Part shown: one piece after another, positions 8,241-17,339 of the stretch
How positions within the stretch are numbered: the first letter of the stretch is position 1
Layout of the letters: every line of letters begins with the position of its first letter
Source of the DNA: Devosia neptuniae
GTDB lineage: Bacteria; Pseudomonadota; Alphaproteobacteria; Rhizobiales; Devosiaceae
Assembly (NCBI RefSeq): GCF_025452235.1
Contig: NZ_CP104965.1
Coordinates: 1,794,501-1,858,500 of the forward strand
Direction of reading: 5' to 3'
Length of the DNA: 64,000 bases
Notes under the pieces: model-generated
Told to the model about the DNA's origin: nothing
The model's input: only the letters and a program-made list of their open reading frames with translations
The model's database searches: none
Made by a program: the position numbers and the translations under genes

Positions 8241-9749
8241 CTACTCGGCTGCGCCGCGTTCGTCCACCATGGTGTCGGGGCCGTTGGGGTCGCCGGCAGC
8301 GGTTTCGGCGTTGAGGTCGGGGAAGGCGACGACGCGGTTGTTGCGGAAGTCGAGGCGCACGACAAGGAGGCCCCGTTCTTCGAACCAGGTGAGGAGGCGC
8401 CTGGCGCGGCTGGCCGAATGGGTGCCGTAAAGGCGCGCCAGGGTTGCGTCGGAGGGGCAGGGGGCATTGGTGAGGGCGGCTTGGGCCAGCACGAGGAAGA
8501 CGCCCTGCACGTCATCGGAGAGGGTTTCGGATAGCGATAGCGCGGTCTGCCAGCCATCGGATTGGGCGGTTTCGGTGTCGGGGGCGACGCGGGCGACGGC
8601 GAGCTTGCGCTTGAAAGCCGGCAGAGCCGGTGGCTCGCCGGGGACGCGGCGGATGCGGCAGCGGACAAGAAAATCCTGATAGAGCACGGCGACGGTGCGG
8701 AAGCTGGCGTCGGGATCGCCGAGCAACTCGACCATGATGGCGTCGATCTGGCTTTCGCGTTCGGCCTCGTCGATCTCGGGGAACAGGCTTTGCGGCGCAG
8801 CTTCCACTTCGGGGCGGGCGCGGGCGACCTGGGCCAGCAGCTCATTGGTCGAGGGCGGCGGTGGTGGGGCCGGGCGGCGCACCACGGGCCGGACGATCTC
8901 TTCGGGGCTGGCGGTGAAGATCAGGTCGGCAGCGTCAACTGGCGCTTCGAAGGGGGTCAGCTTGGGGCTGGTGGAGCGGGCCGAGGTTTCGACCGCGCCG
9001 ATGGTGACCGGCATGGGGCGGCGGGAAATGGCGGGGCCGAGGGCGACGAAATGGCCGCGAGCCAGATCGCGGAACTGCTCGGCCTGGCGCTTTTCCATAC
9101 CCAGGAGATCGGCGGCGCGGGCCATGTCGATATCGAGGAAGGTGCGGCCCATGAGGAAGTTACTGGCCTCGGCGGCGACGTTTTTGGCCAGCTTGGCGAG
9201 GCGCTGGGTGGCGATGACACCGGCCAGACCCCGCTTGCGGCCGCGGCACATGAGATTGGTCATGGCGCCGAGCGAGAGTTTGCGGGCTTCGTCACTGACT
9301 TCGCCGGCCACGGAGGGGGCAAAGAGTTGGGCTTCGTCGACGACGACGAGGACGGGATACCAGAAATCGCGATCGGCATCGAACATGCCGCCGAGGAAGG
9401 CGGCGGCGGCGCGCATTTGCTGCTCGACGTCGAGGCCTTCAAGATTGAGCACGACGGAGACGCGGTGCTGGCGGATGCGGCCGGCAATGCGGGTGAGTTC
9501 GGCTTCGGTGCGGGTGGCATCGACCACGACATGGCCGAATTTATCGGCCAGGGTGACGAAATCGCCCTCGGGATCGACAATGCATTGCTGCACCCAGGGA
9601 GCGGATTGCTCGAGCAGACGGCGCAGCAAATGGGATTTGCCGGAGCCGGAATTGCCCTGCACCAAAAGGCGCGTGGCCAGCAATTCCTCGAGATCGAGCG
9701 TGGCGGGCGCAGACCCCGTCGTCGCGCCCATGTCGATTGCTACCTTCAT
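8241..9749 (-). CDS. HerA-like/DUF87 ATPase
   Basis: A P-loop ATPase of 502 aa related to the HerA/FtsK group. Walker A is VQGNSGSGKSHLLRRLL (about 30-46), a DPEGDF motif follows, Walker B is VLVVVDEAQLFAP (about 133-145), and an arginine-rich RGRKRGLAGVIATQRLAKL segment resembles the HerA helicase core. After about residue 265 comes a Pro-rich linker (RRPAPPPPPS) and a helical C-terminal part with a winged-helix-like stretch. No nuclease partner (NurA) is adjacent. Start ATG 9749 has GGAG 7 nt upstream; an alternative GTG at 9773 has none. Confidence 0.8.
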   Translation of the reverse strand: MKVAIDMGATTGSAPATLDLEELLATRLLVQGNSGSGKSHLLRRLLEQSAPWVQQCIVDPEGDFVTLADKFGHVVVDATRTEAELTRIAGRIRQHRVSVVLNLEGLDVEQQMRAAAAFLGGMFDADRDFWYPVLVVVDEAQLFAPSVAGEVSDEARKLSLGAMTNLMCRGRKRGLAGVIATQRLAKLAKNVAAEASNFLMGRTFLDIDMARAADLLGMEKRQAEQFRDLARGHFVALGPAISRRPMPVTIGAVETSARSTSPKLTPFEAPVDAADLIFTASPEEIVRPVVRRPAPPPPPSTNELLAQVARARPEVEAAPQSLFPEIDEAERESQIDAIMVELLGDPDASFRTVAVLYQDFLVRCRIRRVPGEPPALPAFKRKLAVARVAPDTETAQSDGWQTALSLSETLSDDVQGVFLVLAQAALTNAPCPSDATLARLYGTHSASRARRLLTWFEERGLLVVRLDFRNNRVVAFPDLNAETAAGDPNGPDTMVDERGAAE

Positions 9750-9894
9750 CAAATCTCCAGGCCGGCCAGTCACGTCTCGGTCGGAGACTCAGGCAGATGG
9801 TTGACCTAGCGTTAGCATGATTTTGGGCGCGCGGGGGTAGGGCTGGCCGGGAATTTCACAGGGCGATGCGCTCTGGCTCGCGTGGAATGCATAA

Positions 9895-9922
9895 GGGCCC
9901 GGCACAAAAGCGTGCCGGGCCC
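9895..9922 (-). terminator. Stem-loop at the 3' end of the dehydrogenase gene
   Basis: Perfect 11-bp stem GGGCCCGGCAC/GTGCCGGGCCC with a 6-nt loop, 7 bp beyond the minus-strand stop at 9930. The T-run on the minus strand is short (TTATG), so termination is likely but not textbook. Confidence 0.6.
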
Positions 9923-9929
9923 TCGTGGT

Positions 9930-11210
9930 TCAGAAGCGAACCAGTTTGCGCACGTCCACCGGCAGGCCGGTGGCGAAGGACTGGTTGGCGGCGATGCCGG
10001 TCAGGATCGATAGCGCGCCGTCGCGATGGTTGGCGCCATAGCCGGGCCTGGGCGTGGCGTCGCCGAAGATTTCGTTGAGCATGATATTGTCGCCGCCGCC
10101 ATGCCCGCCTTCAGCATGCTTGATCGGGATGACGCGGGCTTCGCCGTGCAGGGGGAAGTGATAGAGATCGATACCCTTGGCGGCGCCTTCGGCGGTCGAG
10201 GTGGAGCCGGCATTGATGTAGGAGGTTTCGCGCACCATCAGCTCGAGGCGCCCGCCGGTGCCGTTGATGGCGACGTTGAAGCCTTCCCAGGGGGCATAGG
10301 CATAGAGCGAATAGGTCATCACCGCCTTGTTGCGGTAGCGGACCATGACATTCATCGTATCCTCGATGGAGATGCCGTCGCCAAACACGTTCTGGTCGCG
10401 CTGGTAGCCGTCTTCCTTTTCGCCGTCCCAATAAAGGCCCTTCTGGACCGGGTTGGCGGTGAGGTCGATGGCGAAGGGATCATCCTTGGCCGCTTCGACG
10501 CCGGTGGTGCGGGTATAGGGGGTGAATACCCCGCGCTCCTCGGCATTGGCGCGGCCGTAGAATTTGAGATCGCCCATGGCAAAGACCGTGTCGGGCTGGC
10601 TGCCGAGCCAGAAATTCACGAGGTCGAAATGGTGGGTCGATTTGTGGACCATCAGGCCGCCACTATTGCGCTTATCGCGGTGCCAGCGGCGGAAATAGTC
10701 GGCGCCGTGGCGGGTGTCGAGCAGCCATTCGAAATGCACCGAAGTCGGGGTGCCGATGGCGCCTTCGGCGATCAGTTCGCGCAGGGCAGAATTATGCGGG
10801 GCGTAACGGTAATTGAAGGTCACCCGCACCGAACGGCCGGTCCGCTCGACCGCGTCCAGGATGGCCTGGCACTTTTCGGGATCGGTGGTCATCGGCTTTT
10901 CGGTGATGACGTCACAGCCGGCTTCGAGCGCCGCAATGATATATTGGTGGTGGGTGCGATCGATTGAGGTGACGATGACGGTATCGGGCTTGGCCTCGGC
11001 GATCATCGTGGCAAAGTCGGCGGCCTTGTAGGTGGGGACGGCCTTGCCGGACAGCTCTTTTTCGATCGCGCGATTGGTGTAATCCATGCGGACCTGGTTG
11101 GTGTCGCAGAGCGCGACGAGCCGGGAATGTTCGCGATGAGGACCCAGGATGGCTTCATAAAACATCCGCGCCCGACCCCCGGTTCCCACCAGTGCATAGG
11201 TCTTGGCCAT
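9930..11210 (-). CDS. Gfo/Idh/MocA-family dehydrogenase
   Basis: NAD(P)-dependent sugar or cyclitol oxidoreductase of 426 aa. The N-terminal Rossmann fold starts YALVGTGGRARMF. The family catalytic lysine motif is TEKPMTTDP (about 105). The C-terminal domain has FNYRYAPHNS, RDKRNSGGLMVHKSTHHFDLVNFWLG with the active-site His pair, and HAEGGHGGGDN. The last motif and the length resemble family members acting on complex glycans or glycosides, but the substrate is unknown. ATG 11210 has GGAG 8 nt upstream. It is divergent from the GntR gene, which probably regulates it. Confidence 0.87.
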   Translation of the reverse strand: MAKTYALVGTGGRARMFYEAILGPHREHSRLVALCDTNQVRMDYTNRAIEKELSGKAVPTYKAADFATMIAEAKPDTVIVTSIDRTHHQYIIAALEAGCDVITEKPMTTDPEKCQAILDAVERTGRSVRVTFNYRYAPHNSALRELIAEGAIGTPTSVHFEWLLDTRHGADYFRRWHRDKRNSGGLMVHKSTHHFDLVNFWLGSQPDTVFAMGDLKFYGRANAEERGVFTPYTRTTGVEAAKDDPFAIDLTANPVQKGLYWDGEKEDGYQRDQNVFGDGISIEDTMNVMVRYRNKAVMTYSLYAYAPWEGFNVAINGTGGRLELMVRETSYINAGSTSTAEGAAKGIDLYHFPLHGEARVIPIKHAEGGHGGGDNIMLNEIFGDATPRPGYGANHRDGALSILTGIAANQSFATGLPVDVRKLVRF

Positions 11211-11454
11211 TCGATTTTCTCCAGTCTCGATGCGATTATTGCGCCCATGGACAGGCAACGACGAAGCATCTACCATACAAGATTGCGAGGGGCACTAGTT
11301 CTTTTGATTATTTTGAGAGTGGGAAGCTCCGTCCTCCATTGAGGGGCCGGTAGACGGGCCGGGCAGGCAAAAGACCAAAAACCTGTGGATCGCGGCCGAT
11401 TGGGGGAATTGGGCGCGATCAAAGCAGGCATGGTTGGGGAGAAACAACGAGACG

Positions 11455-12129
11455 ATGGCCCAGGTGCTGGAAACGAACGAGGAAACCATTGCGCTGCGCG
11501 TGGTGCGCGCATTGCGCGACGAGATTGTCACCATGGCCCTGCGGCCGGGCGATGTGATTTCCGAAAGCGATATTGCGGGGCGCTATGGGGTGTCGCGCCA
11601 GCCGGTGCGCGAGGCCTTTATCCGCCTGGCGCAGCAGGGATTGCTGCTGATCCGGCCCAAGCGGGCCACCGTGGTCAAGAAAATCTCGCCCGACGGGGTG
11701 CGGCAATCGCGGTTCATCCGCGAATCCATCGAGGTCGAGATCATTCGGCGGGTGGCGGCCAAGCCGGGCAAGGATGCCCTGGCCGTGCTCAACGGGTTGA
11801 TCGCCGATCAGGAAAAGGCCTCGGCGGCCAATGACCGGGCGGCGTTTCATACGCTGGATGAATTGTTTCATCGTACGCTCGCCCGGCTGGCGGGTGTGGA
11901 ATATGCGTGGCAGTTGATCGACGATCACAAGATCCAGCTCGATCGGGTGCGCTATCTGACGCTGGGCGTCTCCTCGAGCCAGCGCGCCATTGCCGAGCAC
12001 AAGGAAATTGCCGCTGCGGTGGGCAAGGCCGATGTGGCGGCGGCCGAGCAGGCTATGCGCGAACATCTGGAACGCGCCGAAGTGCTGCTGACCCAGACGA
12101 TCGAGGATTTCCCGGATTATTTCGAATAG
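11455..12129 (+). CDS. GntR-family regulator (FCD/FadR subfamily)
   Basis: A 224-aa one-component regulator. The N-terminal winged helix has VVRALRDEIVTMALRPGDVISESDIAGRYGVSRQPVREAFIRLAQQGLL (about 16-64). The all-helical FCD effector domain carries the metal-ligand pattern: a DELFHRTLARLAG segment, then AEHKEIAAAV and AMREHLERAE. FCD regulators bind carboxylates or sugar acids. Divergent from a Gfo/Idh/MocA dehydrogenase and 66 bp upstream of an alpha/beta hydrolase in the same direction, so both are candidate targets. An in-frame TTG at 11434 is possible, but ATG 11455 fits better. Confidence 0.88.
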   Translation: MAQVLETNEETIALRVVRALRDEIVTMALRPGDVISESDIAGRYGVSRQPVREAFIRLAQQGLLLIRPKRATVVKKISPDGVRQSRFIRESIEVEIIRRVAAKPGKDALAVLNGLIADQEKASAANDRAAFHTLDELFHRTLARLAGVEYAWQLIDDHKIQLDRVRYLTLGVSSSQRAIAEHKEIAAAVGKADVAAAEQAMREHLERAEVLLTQTIEDFPDYFE

Positions 12130-12195
12130 GCCTCGGGGCCAGCCACGCTGAACCATGTCGGGGGTCTGTCGTTGAGACAGGCAAGGAGAACCGAC

Positions 12196-13110
12196 ATGAG
12201 CGAGAGCTGGCAGGCCGAGCGGCGTAATCTTGACCGGTTGACCAAGCATCGGCGCATGGACGTCGATGGGGTCGATGTTTTTTATCGCGAGGCGGGGCCG
12301 GCCGATGGCCCGGTCCTGCTCTTGCCGCATGGCTATCCCGGCTCGTCGATGGAGTTTCGCGGGCTGATGCCGGCGCTGGCCGACCGCTACCGGCTGCTGG
12401 CGCCGGATTTTCCCGGGCAGGGATTGAGCGCCACCCCGGAAGGGTTCGATTATAGCTTTGACGGCTATGCGCGGTTTCTGGAGCGCTTTGCCGAGAGGCT
12501 GGGCGTGCAGCGGCTGGTGCTTTACCTGCACGATTTCGGATCGCAGATCGGGCTGCGCCTGGCCATCTTGCGGCCCGAATGGATTGCCGGGCTGATCATT
12601 CAGAACGGGGACATCTACGAGGACGTGCTGGGCCCCAAATATGGGGGGCTCAAGGCCTATTTCGCCGACAAGAGTCCCGAGCACGGCAAGGCCATCGAAG
12701 ATGCGGTGAGCCAGGAGGGGTTCAGGGAAGAATATCTCAATGCGCTGCGGCCCGAACTGGCCGAAACCCTGCCGCCCGAACTCTGGCTCTATCACTGGTC
12801 GCTGATGACGCCGCGGCGCAAGGCCATCATGGTGGATATCATCAAGGGGCTGGAGCAGAACCTGGACTGGTTCGGGCGTTACCAGTCCTATCTGCGCCAG
12901 CACCAGCCGCCGGCGCTGATCCTGTGGGGGCCGCAGGACGGCTATATGCCCGAGGAATCCGCACGCGCCTATCAGCGCGACCTGCCGCGGAGCGAGCTGC
13001 ATCTGCTCGATGCCGGCCATTGGGCGCTGGAGACCAGCCTTGACGACATGGTGCCGCTGATCCGGGACTTTCTCGGACGGGTCTGGGCGGACCGCGTTAC
13101 AAATGCGTAA
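12196..13110 (+). CDS. Alpha/beta hydrolase, epoxide hydrolase/dehalogenase type
   Basis: A 304-aa alpha/beta-hydrolase. The oxyanion motif HGYPGSS (45-51) and DFPGQGLSATP (71-81) are followed by a nucleophile elbow LHDFGSQIG with aspartate 113 where esterases have serine. The catalytic His is in DAGHWALE (H275). An Asp nucleophile is the mark of the epoxide hydrolase, haloalkane and fluoroacetate dehalogenase branch; the exact reaction is not determined. AAGGAG lies 7 nt before ATG 12196. Likely linked to the GntR regulator just upstream. Confidence 0.85.
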   Translation: MSESWQAERRNLDRLTKHRRMDVDGVDVFYREAGPADGPVLLLPHGYPGSSMEFRGLMPALADRYRLLAPDFPGQGLSATPEGFDYSFDGYARFLERFAERLGVQRLVLYLHDFGSQIGLRLAILRPEWIAGLIIQNGDIYEDVLGPKYGGLKAYFADKSPEHGKAIEDAVSQEGFREEYLNALRPELAETLPPELWLYHWSLMTPRRKAIMVDIIKGLEQNLDWFGRYQSYLRQHQPPALILWGPQDGYMPEESARAYQRDLPRSELHLLDAGHWALETSLDDMVPLIRDFLGRVWADRVTNA

Positions 13111-13193
13111 TGGAGTGGCAGCGGGGGCTGGCGGATCGGGGTAGGGGTGCCTACCTTGGAGGCAATCGATAAGAACCCTGCCGAGTATTCCTT

Positions 13194-16100
13194 ATGTCCC
13201 ATCCCGCATTCGAGCTGATCCGTGACGAGCATATCGCGGAGGTCAATTCGCAGGCGCAATTGTTCCGGCACAAAAAGACCGGGGCGGAGGTGCTCAGCCT
13301 CGTCAATGACGATGAAAACAAGGTGTTCGGCGTAACCTTCAAGACGCCGCCGCAGGATTCGACCGGGATTGCGCATATTCTGGAGCATTCGGTGCTGTGC
13401 GGATCGCGCAAATATCCGGTCAAGAAGCCGTTTGTGGAACTGCTCAAGGGCAGCATGCACACATTCCTCAATGCCATGACATTTCCGGACAAGACCGCCT
13501 ATCCGGTGGCCAGCCAGAATCTCAAGGACTTTTACAACCTCGTCGATGTGTATCTCGATGCGGTGTTTTTTCCGCTGATCAGCGAAGACACGTTCCGCCA
13601 GGAAGGCTGGCATTACGAACTGGAAAATGTGCAGGCGCCGCTGGTTTATAAGGGTGTGGTGTTCAATGAGATGAAGGGCGTGTTTTCCTCGCCCGACGCG
13701 GTGATGCGCGATCTCAGCCAGCGCTCACTTTATCCCGATATCACCTATGGTAAATCGTCCGGCGGCGATCCCAAGGCCATTCCCGAGCTGACCTATCGGC
13801 AGTTCAAGGAATTTCACGACACCTTCTATCATCCGTCCAATACGCGGGCGTTTTTCTCGGGGGATGATGATGCGGGCAAGCGCCTCGCCATCCTCGACGA
13901 ATATTTCAGCCAGTTCGAACGGCTGGACGTGGATGCCGAGGTGCAGTTGCAGCCGCGGTTCAATGCGCCGCGGCAGATCGTGGCCACCTATGCCGGGCCC
14001 AAAAGCGAGGGCAAGGCGCGGGATGGCATGGTGTCGGTCAACTGGATGATCGATCCGCCGGCGGACCGCACCGAAGCACTGAGCCATTCCATGCTGAGCT
14101 ATCTGCTGGCGGGGAATCCCGCGGCCCCCCTCCGCAAGGCGCTGACCGAATCGGGGCTTGGCGAAGGCATGACCGGAGGCGGCATTGGCTCGGGCCTGCG
14201 CCAGCCGATGGCGAGTTTCGGCATGAAGGGGATCGATGCGGCGGATGCCGAAAAGGTCGAGGCGCTGATCCTGTCGACGCTCAAAGATGTCGCCGACAAG
14301 GGGTTTGCCGAGGACCAGCTGGAAGCGGCGATCAATACATTCGAGTTCTCGCTGCGCGAGAACAATACCGGATCTTACCCGCGTGGCATGACCTATATGT
14401 TCACCGCCATGAATGGCTGGCTGCATGGCGGGGACCCGCTGGAGCCGCTGGCTTTCGAAGGTCCGCTGGCGAGCCTCAAGGCCAAGGCGGCAGAGGGACA
14501 TTTCGCCAGGGAGATTTCCCGGCTCTTCCTCGACAATACCCACCGAACCACGGTGACGCTGAGCGCGGATCCCGACCAGGGGGCGCGCGAAGCAGCCGAA
14601 GAAGTGGCGAAGCTGGCCGCTGTGCGGCAAGGGCTGGACGAGGTAGCGCTGGCAGCGGTGGTGGCCGAGACTGAAAAGCTCAAGGCCTTGCAGGAAAGCG
14701 TGGATGATCCGGCGGAACTGGCCAAGATTCCGACGCTGACACTGGCAGATCTGCCACGCGAAAGCCGGACGGTGCCGATCGACATCGGCACGCTGGCCGA
14801 TACCAGGCTGTTTTATCATGACCTGCCCACGCTGGGGATCGTCTATCTCGATCTGGGCTTTGACCTGCATGTGCTGGACAAGGAGCTTCTGCCCTATCTG
14901 CCGCTGTTTGGACGGGCATTGTTGCAGACCGGGACGAGCAAACAGGATTTCGTATCGCTGACGCAGCGGATCGGGCGCGCGACGGGCGGGATTGCGCAGC
15001 ATCGGGGCCTCTCGGCTCGGCAGGGGAGCGATGGCAGCGCGGCGTGGTTTTTCCTGTCGGGCAAGGCCGTGCCGGACAAGCATGAGGAAATGCTCGCCAT
15101 TATGGGCGATGTGCTGCTCGATGCGCGGCTGGATAATCGCGAGCGGTTCCGCCAGATGGCGCTGGAGGAAAAGGCCGGGTTCGAGACGCGGCTGGTGCCG
15201 GGGGGCAATGCCATTGTCGACACCAGGCTGAAATCCGGGCTGACCGAGGCAGGCTGGATTGCCGAGCAATCGGGTGGCGTCAGCTATCTGGGCTTTCTGC
15301 GCGAATTGGTGCAGCGGATCGATAGCGATTGGGCCAGTGTGGAAGCGGCGCTGGTGCGCATTCGCGATACGCTGTTCCAGCGCGGGCATATGGTGGTCAA
15401 TGTCACGGCCGATGGTTCGCTATGGGATCGAGCCAAGGTGGAGATCGGGAGCTTCCTCGGGCGGCTGCCCAATGGCACGCCGGCCTTTGCCGATTGGTCG
15501 GTGGACCTCGCGCCCAAGTCGGAAGGGCTGATCATTCCGGCGCAGGTCAATTATGTGGGCAAGGGCGCTAACCTGCGGGCGCTCGGGTTCGAGCTGACCG
15601 GCGCTTCCAGCGTGGTGCTGAAGTTTTTGAACACCACTTATTTATGGGACAAGGTGCGGGTGCAGGGCGGGGCCTATGGCGGCTCGAGCCGGTTTGACCT
15701 GACCTCGGGCAATTTCTCGTTTCTGTCCTATCGTGATCCCAATCTGCTCAAGACGCTGGATGCCTATGATGGGGCGGCCAAGGCGCTGAACGCCGGGATT
15801 GGCGAGAACGATCTGACGCGTTCGATCATCGGGGTGATCGGGGATATCGACGGCTACGAATTCCCCGATGCCAAGGGGTATTCCTCGATGTGGCGGCAGT
15901 TGACGGGGACGACGGATGCAATCCGGCAGCAGCGGCGCGATGAGGTTTTGGGCACAAGTGCAGCTGATTTCAAGCGACTGGCCGAGGCGGTGGACGCGGT
16001 GGCGCGGCACGGCCATGTCGTGGTGCTGGGCGGAGAAGCGGCAATCACCGCAGCCAATGAGACGCGGCCGGGACTGTTGAAGGTCAGCAAGGTGCTTTGA
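13194..16100 (+). CDS. M16C insulinase-family metalloprotease (PreP-like)
   Basis: A large zinc peptidase of 968 aa, full length for the presequence-protease subfamily. The inverted zinc motif is H61-x-x-E64-H65 (GIAHILEHSVLCGS), and the distal glutamate lies in NEMKGVFS about 100 residues later. The C-terminal half repeats the fold without the zinc site (GAYGGSSRFDLTSGNFSFLSYRDPN). The enzyme would degrade peptides inside a closed chamber in the cytoplasm or periplasm; no signal peptide is seen. The Shine-Dalgarno is weak. It appears to be a single-gene unit. Confidence 0.93.
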   Translation: MSHPAFELIRDEHIAEVNSQAQLFRHKKTGAEVLSLVNDDENKVFGVTFKTPPQDSTGIAHILEHSVLCGSRKYPVKKPFVELLKGSMHTFLNAMTFPDKTAYPVASQNLKDFYNLVDVYLDAVFFPLISEDTFRQEGWHYELENVQAPLVYKGVVFNEMKGVFSSPDAVMRDLSQRSLYPDITYGKSSGGDPKAIPELTYRQFKEFHDTFYHPSNTRAFFSGDDDAGKRLAILDEYFSQFERLDVDAEVQLQPRFNAPRQIVATYAGPKSEGKARDGMVSVNWMIDPPADRTEALSHSMLSYLLAGNPAAPLRKALTESGLGEGMTGGGIGSGLRQPMASFGMKGIDAADAEKVEALILSTLKDVADKGFAEDQLEAAINTFEFSLRENNTGSYPRGMTYMFTAMNGWLHGGDPLEPLAFEGPLASLKAKAAEGHFAREISRLFLDNTHRTTVTLSADPDQGAREAAEEVAKLAAVRQGLDEVALAAVVAETEKLKALQESVDDPAELAKIPTLTLADLPRESRTVPIDIGTLADTRLFYHDLPTLGIVYLDLGFDLHVLDKELLPYLPLFGRALLQTGTSKQDFVSLTQRIGRATGGIAQHRGLSARQGSDGSAAWFFLSGKAVPDKHEEMLAIMGDVLLDARLDNRERFRQMALEEKAGFETRLVPGGNAIVDTRLKSGLTEAGWIAEQSGGVSYLGFLRELVQRIDSDWASVEAALVRIRDTLFQRGHMVVNVTADGSLWDRAKVEIGSFLGRLPNGTPAFADWSVDLAPKSEGLIIPAQVNYVGKGANLRALGFELTGASSVVLKFLNTTYLWDKVRVQGGAYGGSSRFDLTSGNFSFLSYRDPNLLKTLDAYDGAAKALNAGIGENDLTRSIIGVIGDIDGYEFPDAKGYSSMWRQLTGTTDAIRQQRRDEVLGTSAADFKRLAEAVDAVARHGHVVVLGGEAAITAANETRPGLLKVSKVL

Positions 16101-16125
16101 GGAAGCGGTTTAGCGCCCACTGCTT

Positions 16126-16268
16126 CCTTCTCCCCTTGTGGGAGAAGGTGCCCGTAGGGCGGATGAGGGGTGTTTTTCTGAGCTTCTGGCATGGGATGGC
16201 AGAACCCCTCACCCTGATCATTCTGCTGAACGCAGGATGATCTGTCCCTCTCCCACAAGGGGCGAGGG
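16126..16268. repeat. Composite palindromic repeat, copy 4 (B then A half)
   Basis: Half B (16126-16170) and half A (16205-16268) in the same order as copy 2. The inner stem of half A is GATCATTCTGC (16216-16226), loop TGAAC, GCAGGATGATC (16232-16242), with a single T-G wobble. It occupies the gap between the M16C protease and the exonuclease genes. Confidence 0.85.
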
Positions 16269-16334
16269 ATGATGACTGATGGGGTTGTGTCAGAATCTGA
16301 ACCAGGTCTGCCCGCCTTGCGTTATCATCGCGCC

Positions 16335-17339
16335 ATGGCCAGTCCGATCCTCGATCGAAATCTGCATATAAAGGCGATCGATGCCTATATCGATCCGAGC
16401 GTGCCGCGGGAGCGGGCGATTGTTACCCATGGGCATGCGGACCATGCGCGGGCGGGGCATGGGGCGGTGCTGGCGACGCCCGATACGATTGCCATCATGA
16501 AGACGCGGTATGGCGAGGATTGTGCCGGGCGGTTCGAGCCGCTGGATTTTGGCGTGCCATTGCGGATCGATGAAGTGACGATCACGCTGCATCCGGCGGG
16601 GCATATTCTGGGTTCGGCGCAGGTGCTGGTGGAGCAGGCCGGGCAGCGGGTGGTGGTGACCGGGGATTACAAGCGCCTCAGAGACCGGACGGCGCAGGCT
16701 TATGAGCTGGTGGAATGTGACCTGCTGGTCACCGAGGCGACGTTTGGGCTGCCGGTGTTTCAGCATCCGTCGCCGAGCGTTGAAATCGGGCGACTGCTGA
16801 AATCGGTGGCGGACAATCCCGAGCGGGCCCATCTGATCGGCTGTTATGCGCTGGGCAAAGCCCAGCGGGTAATCGCGCTATTGCGGGATGCGGGTTATGA
16901 CGCGCCGATTTATCTGCATGGCGCGATGCTCCGGCTCTGTGCGCTTTATGAGGAACTGGGCGTGAGCCTGCGGGAATTGCGGCCGGCGCTGGATGTGCCC
17001 AAGGCGGCTTTTGCCGGGCAGATCGTGATGGCGCCGCCCTCGGCTATTCGCGACCGCTGGAGCCGGCGGTTTCCCGATCCGGTGACCTGCCAGGCCTCGG
17101 GTTGGATGAGTGTGAAACAACGCGCAAGACAGGCGCTGGTGGAATTGCCGCTGGTGATTTCGGACCATTGCGACTGGGGAGAATTGCAGCAGACGATCCG
17201 CGAGACTCAAGCCGAAACCGTGTGGGTGACGCATGGGCGGGAGGATGCGCTGGTCTATTGGTGCCAGACGCAAGGGCTGACAGCCGAACCGCTCAATATC
17301 CAGGGTTTTGAGGACGATGGCGGGGAGGGCGAGGCGTGA
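16335..17339 (+). CDS. Ligase-associated DNA exonuclease (metallo-beta-lactamase fold)
   Basis: A SNM1/beta-CASP-like nuclease of 334 aa. The metal motif THGHADHARAG (31-41) contains H32, H34, D36 and H37; further ligands are HPAGHILGSAQV, TGDYK and the late SDHCDW and WVTHGRED motifs. In bacteria this family is usually in a DNA-damage cassette with an ATP-dependent ligase, a DEXH helicase and a PdeM-like phosphoesterase. Here it overlaps the downstream ligase by 4 nt, so the two are translationally coupled. ATG 16335 gives the usual length; the longer reading extends into the repeat. Confidence 0.9.
   Translation: MASPILDRNLHIKAIDAYIDPSVPRERAIVTHGHADHARAGHGAVLATPDTIAIMKTRYGEDCAGRFEPLDFGVPLRIDEVTITLHPAGHILGSAQVLVEQAGQRVVVTGDYKRLRDRTAQAYELVECDLLVTEATFGLPVFQHPSPSVEIGRLLKSVADNPERAHLIGCYALGKAQRVIALLRDAGYDAPIYLHGAMLRLCALYEELGVSLRELRPALDVPKAAFAGQIVMAPPSAIRDRWSRRFPDPVTCQASGWMSVKQRARQALVELPLVISDHCDWGELQQTIRETQAETVWVTHGREDALVYWCQTQGLTAEPLNIQGFEDDGGEGEA

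Noticed and set aside
11419..13020. 533-aa minus-strand open frame over the GntR and hydrolase genes
   Set aside because: Both real genes have conserved motifs on the plus strand and good ribosome sites.
13725..15389. 554-aa minus-strand open frame opposite the M16C protease
   Set aside because: Antisense shadow; composition lacks any domain signature.
680..16268. CRISPR interpretation of the repeated units
   Set aside because: Copies are kilobases apart, palindromic throughout, with genes between them and no spacers or cas genes.
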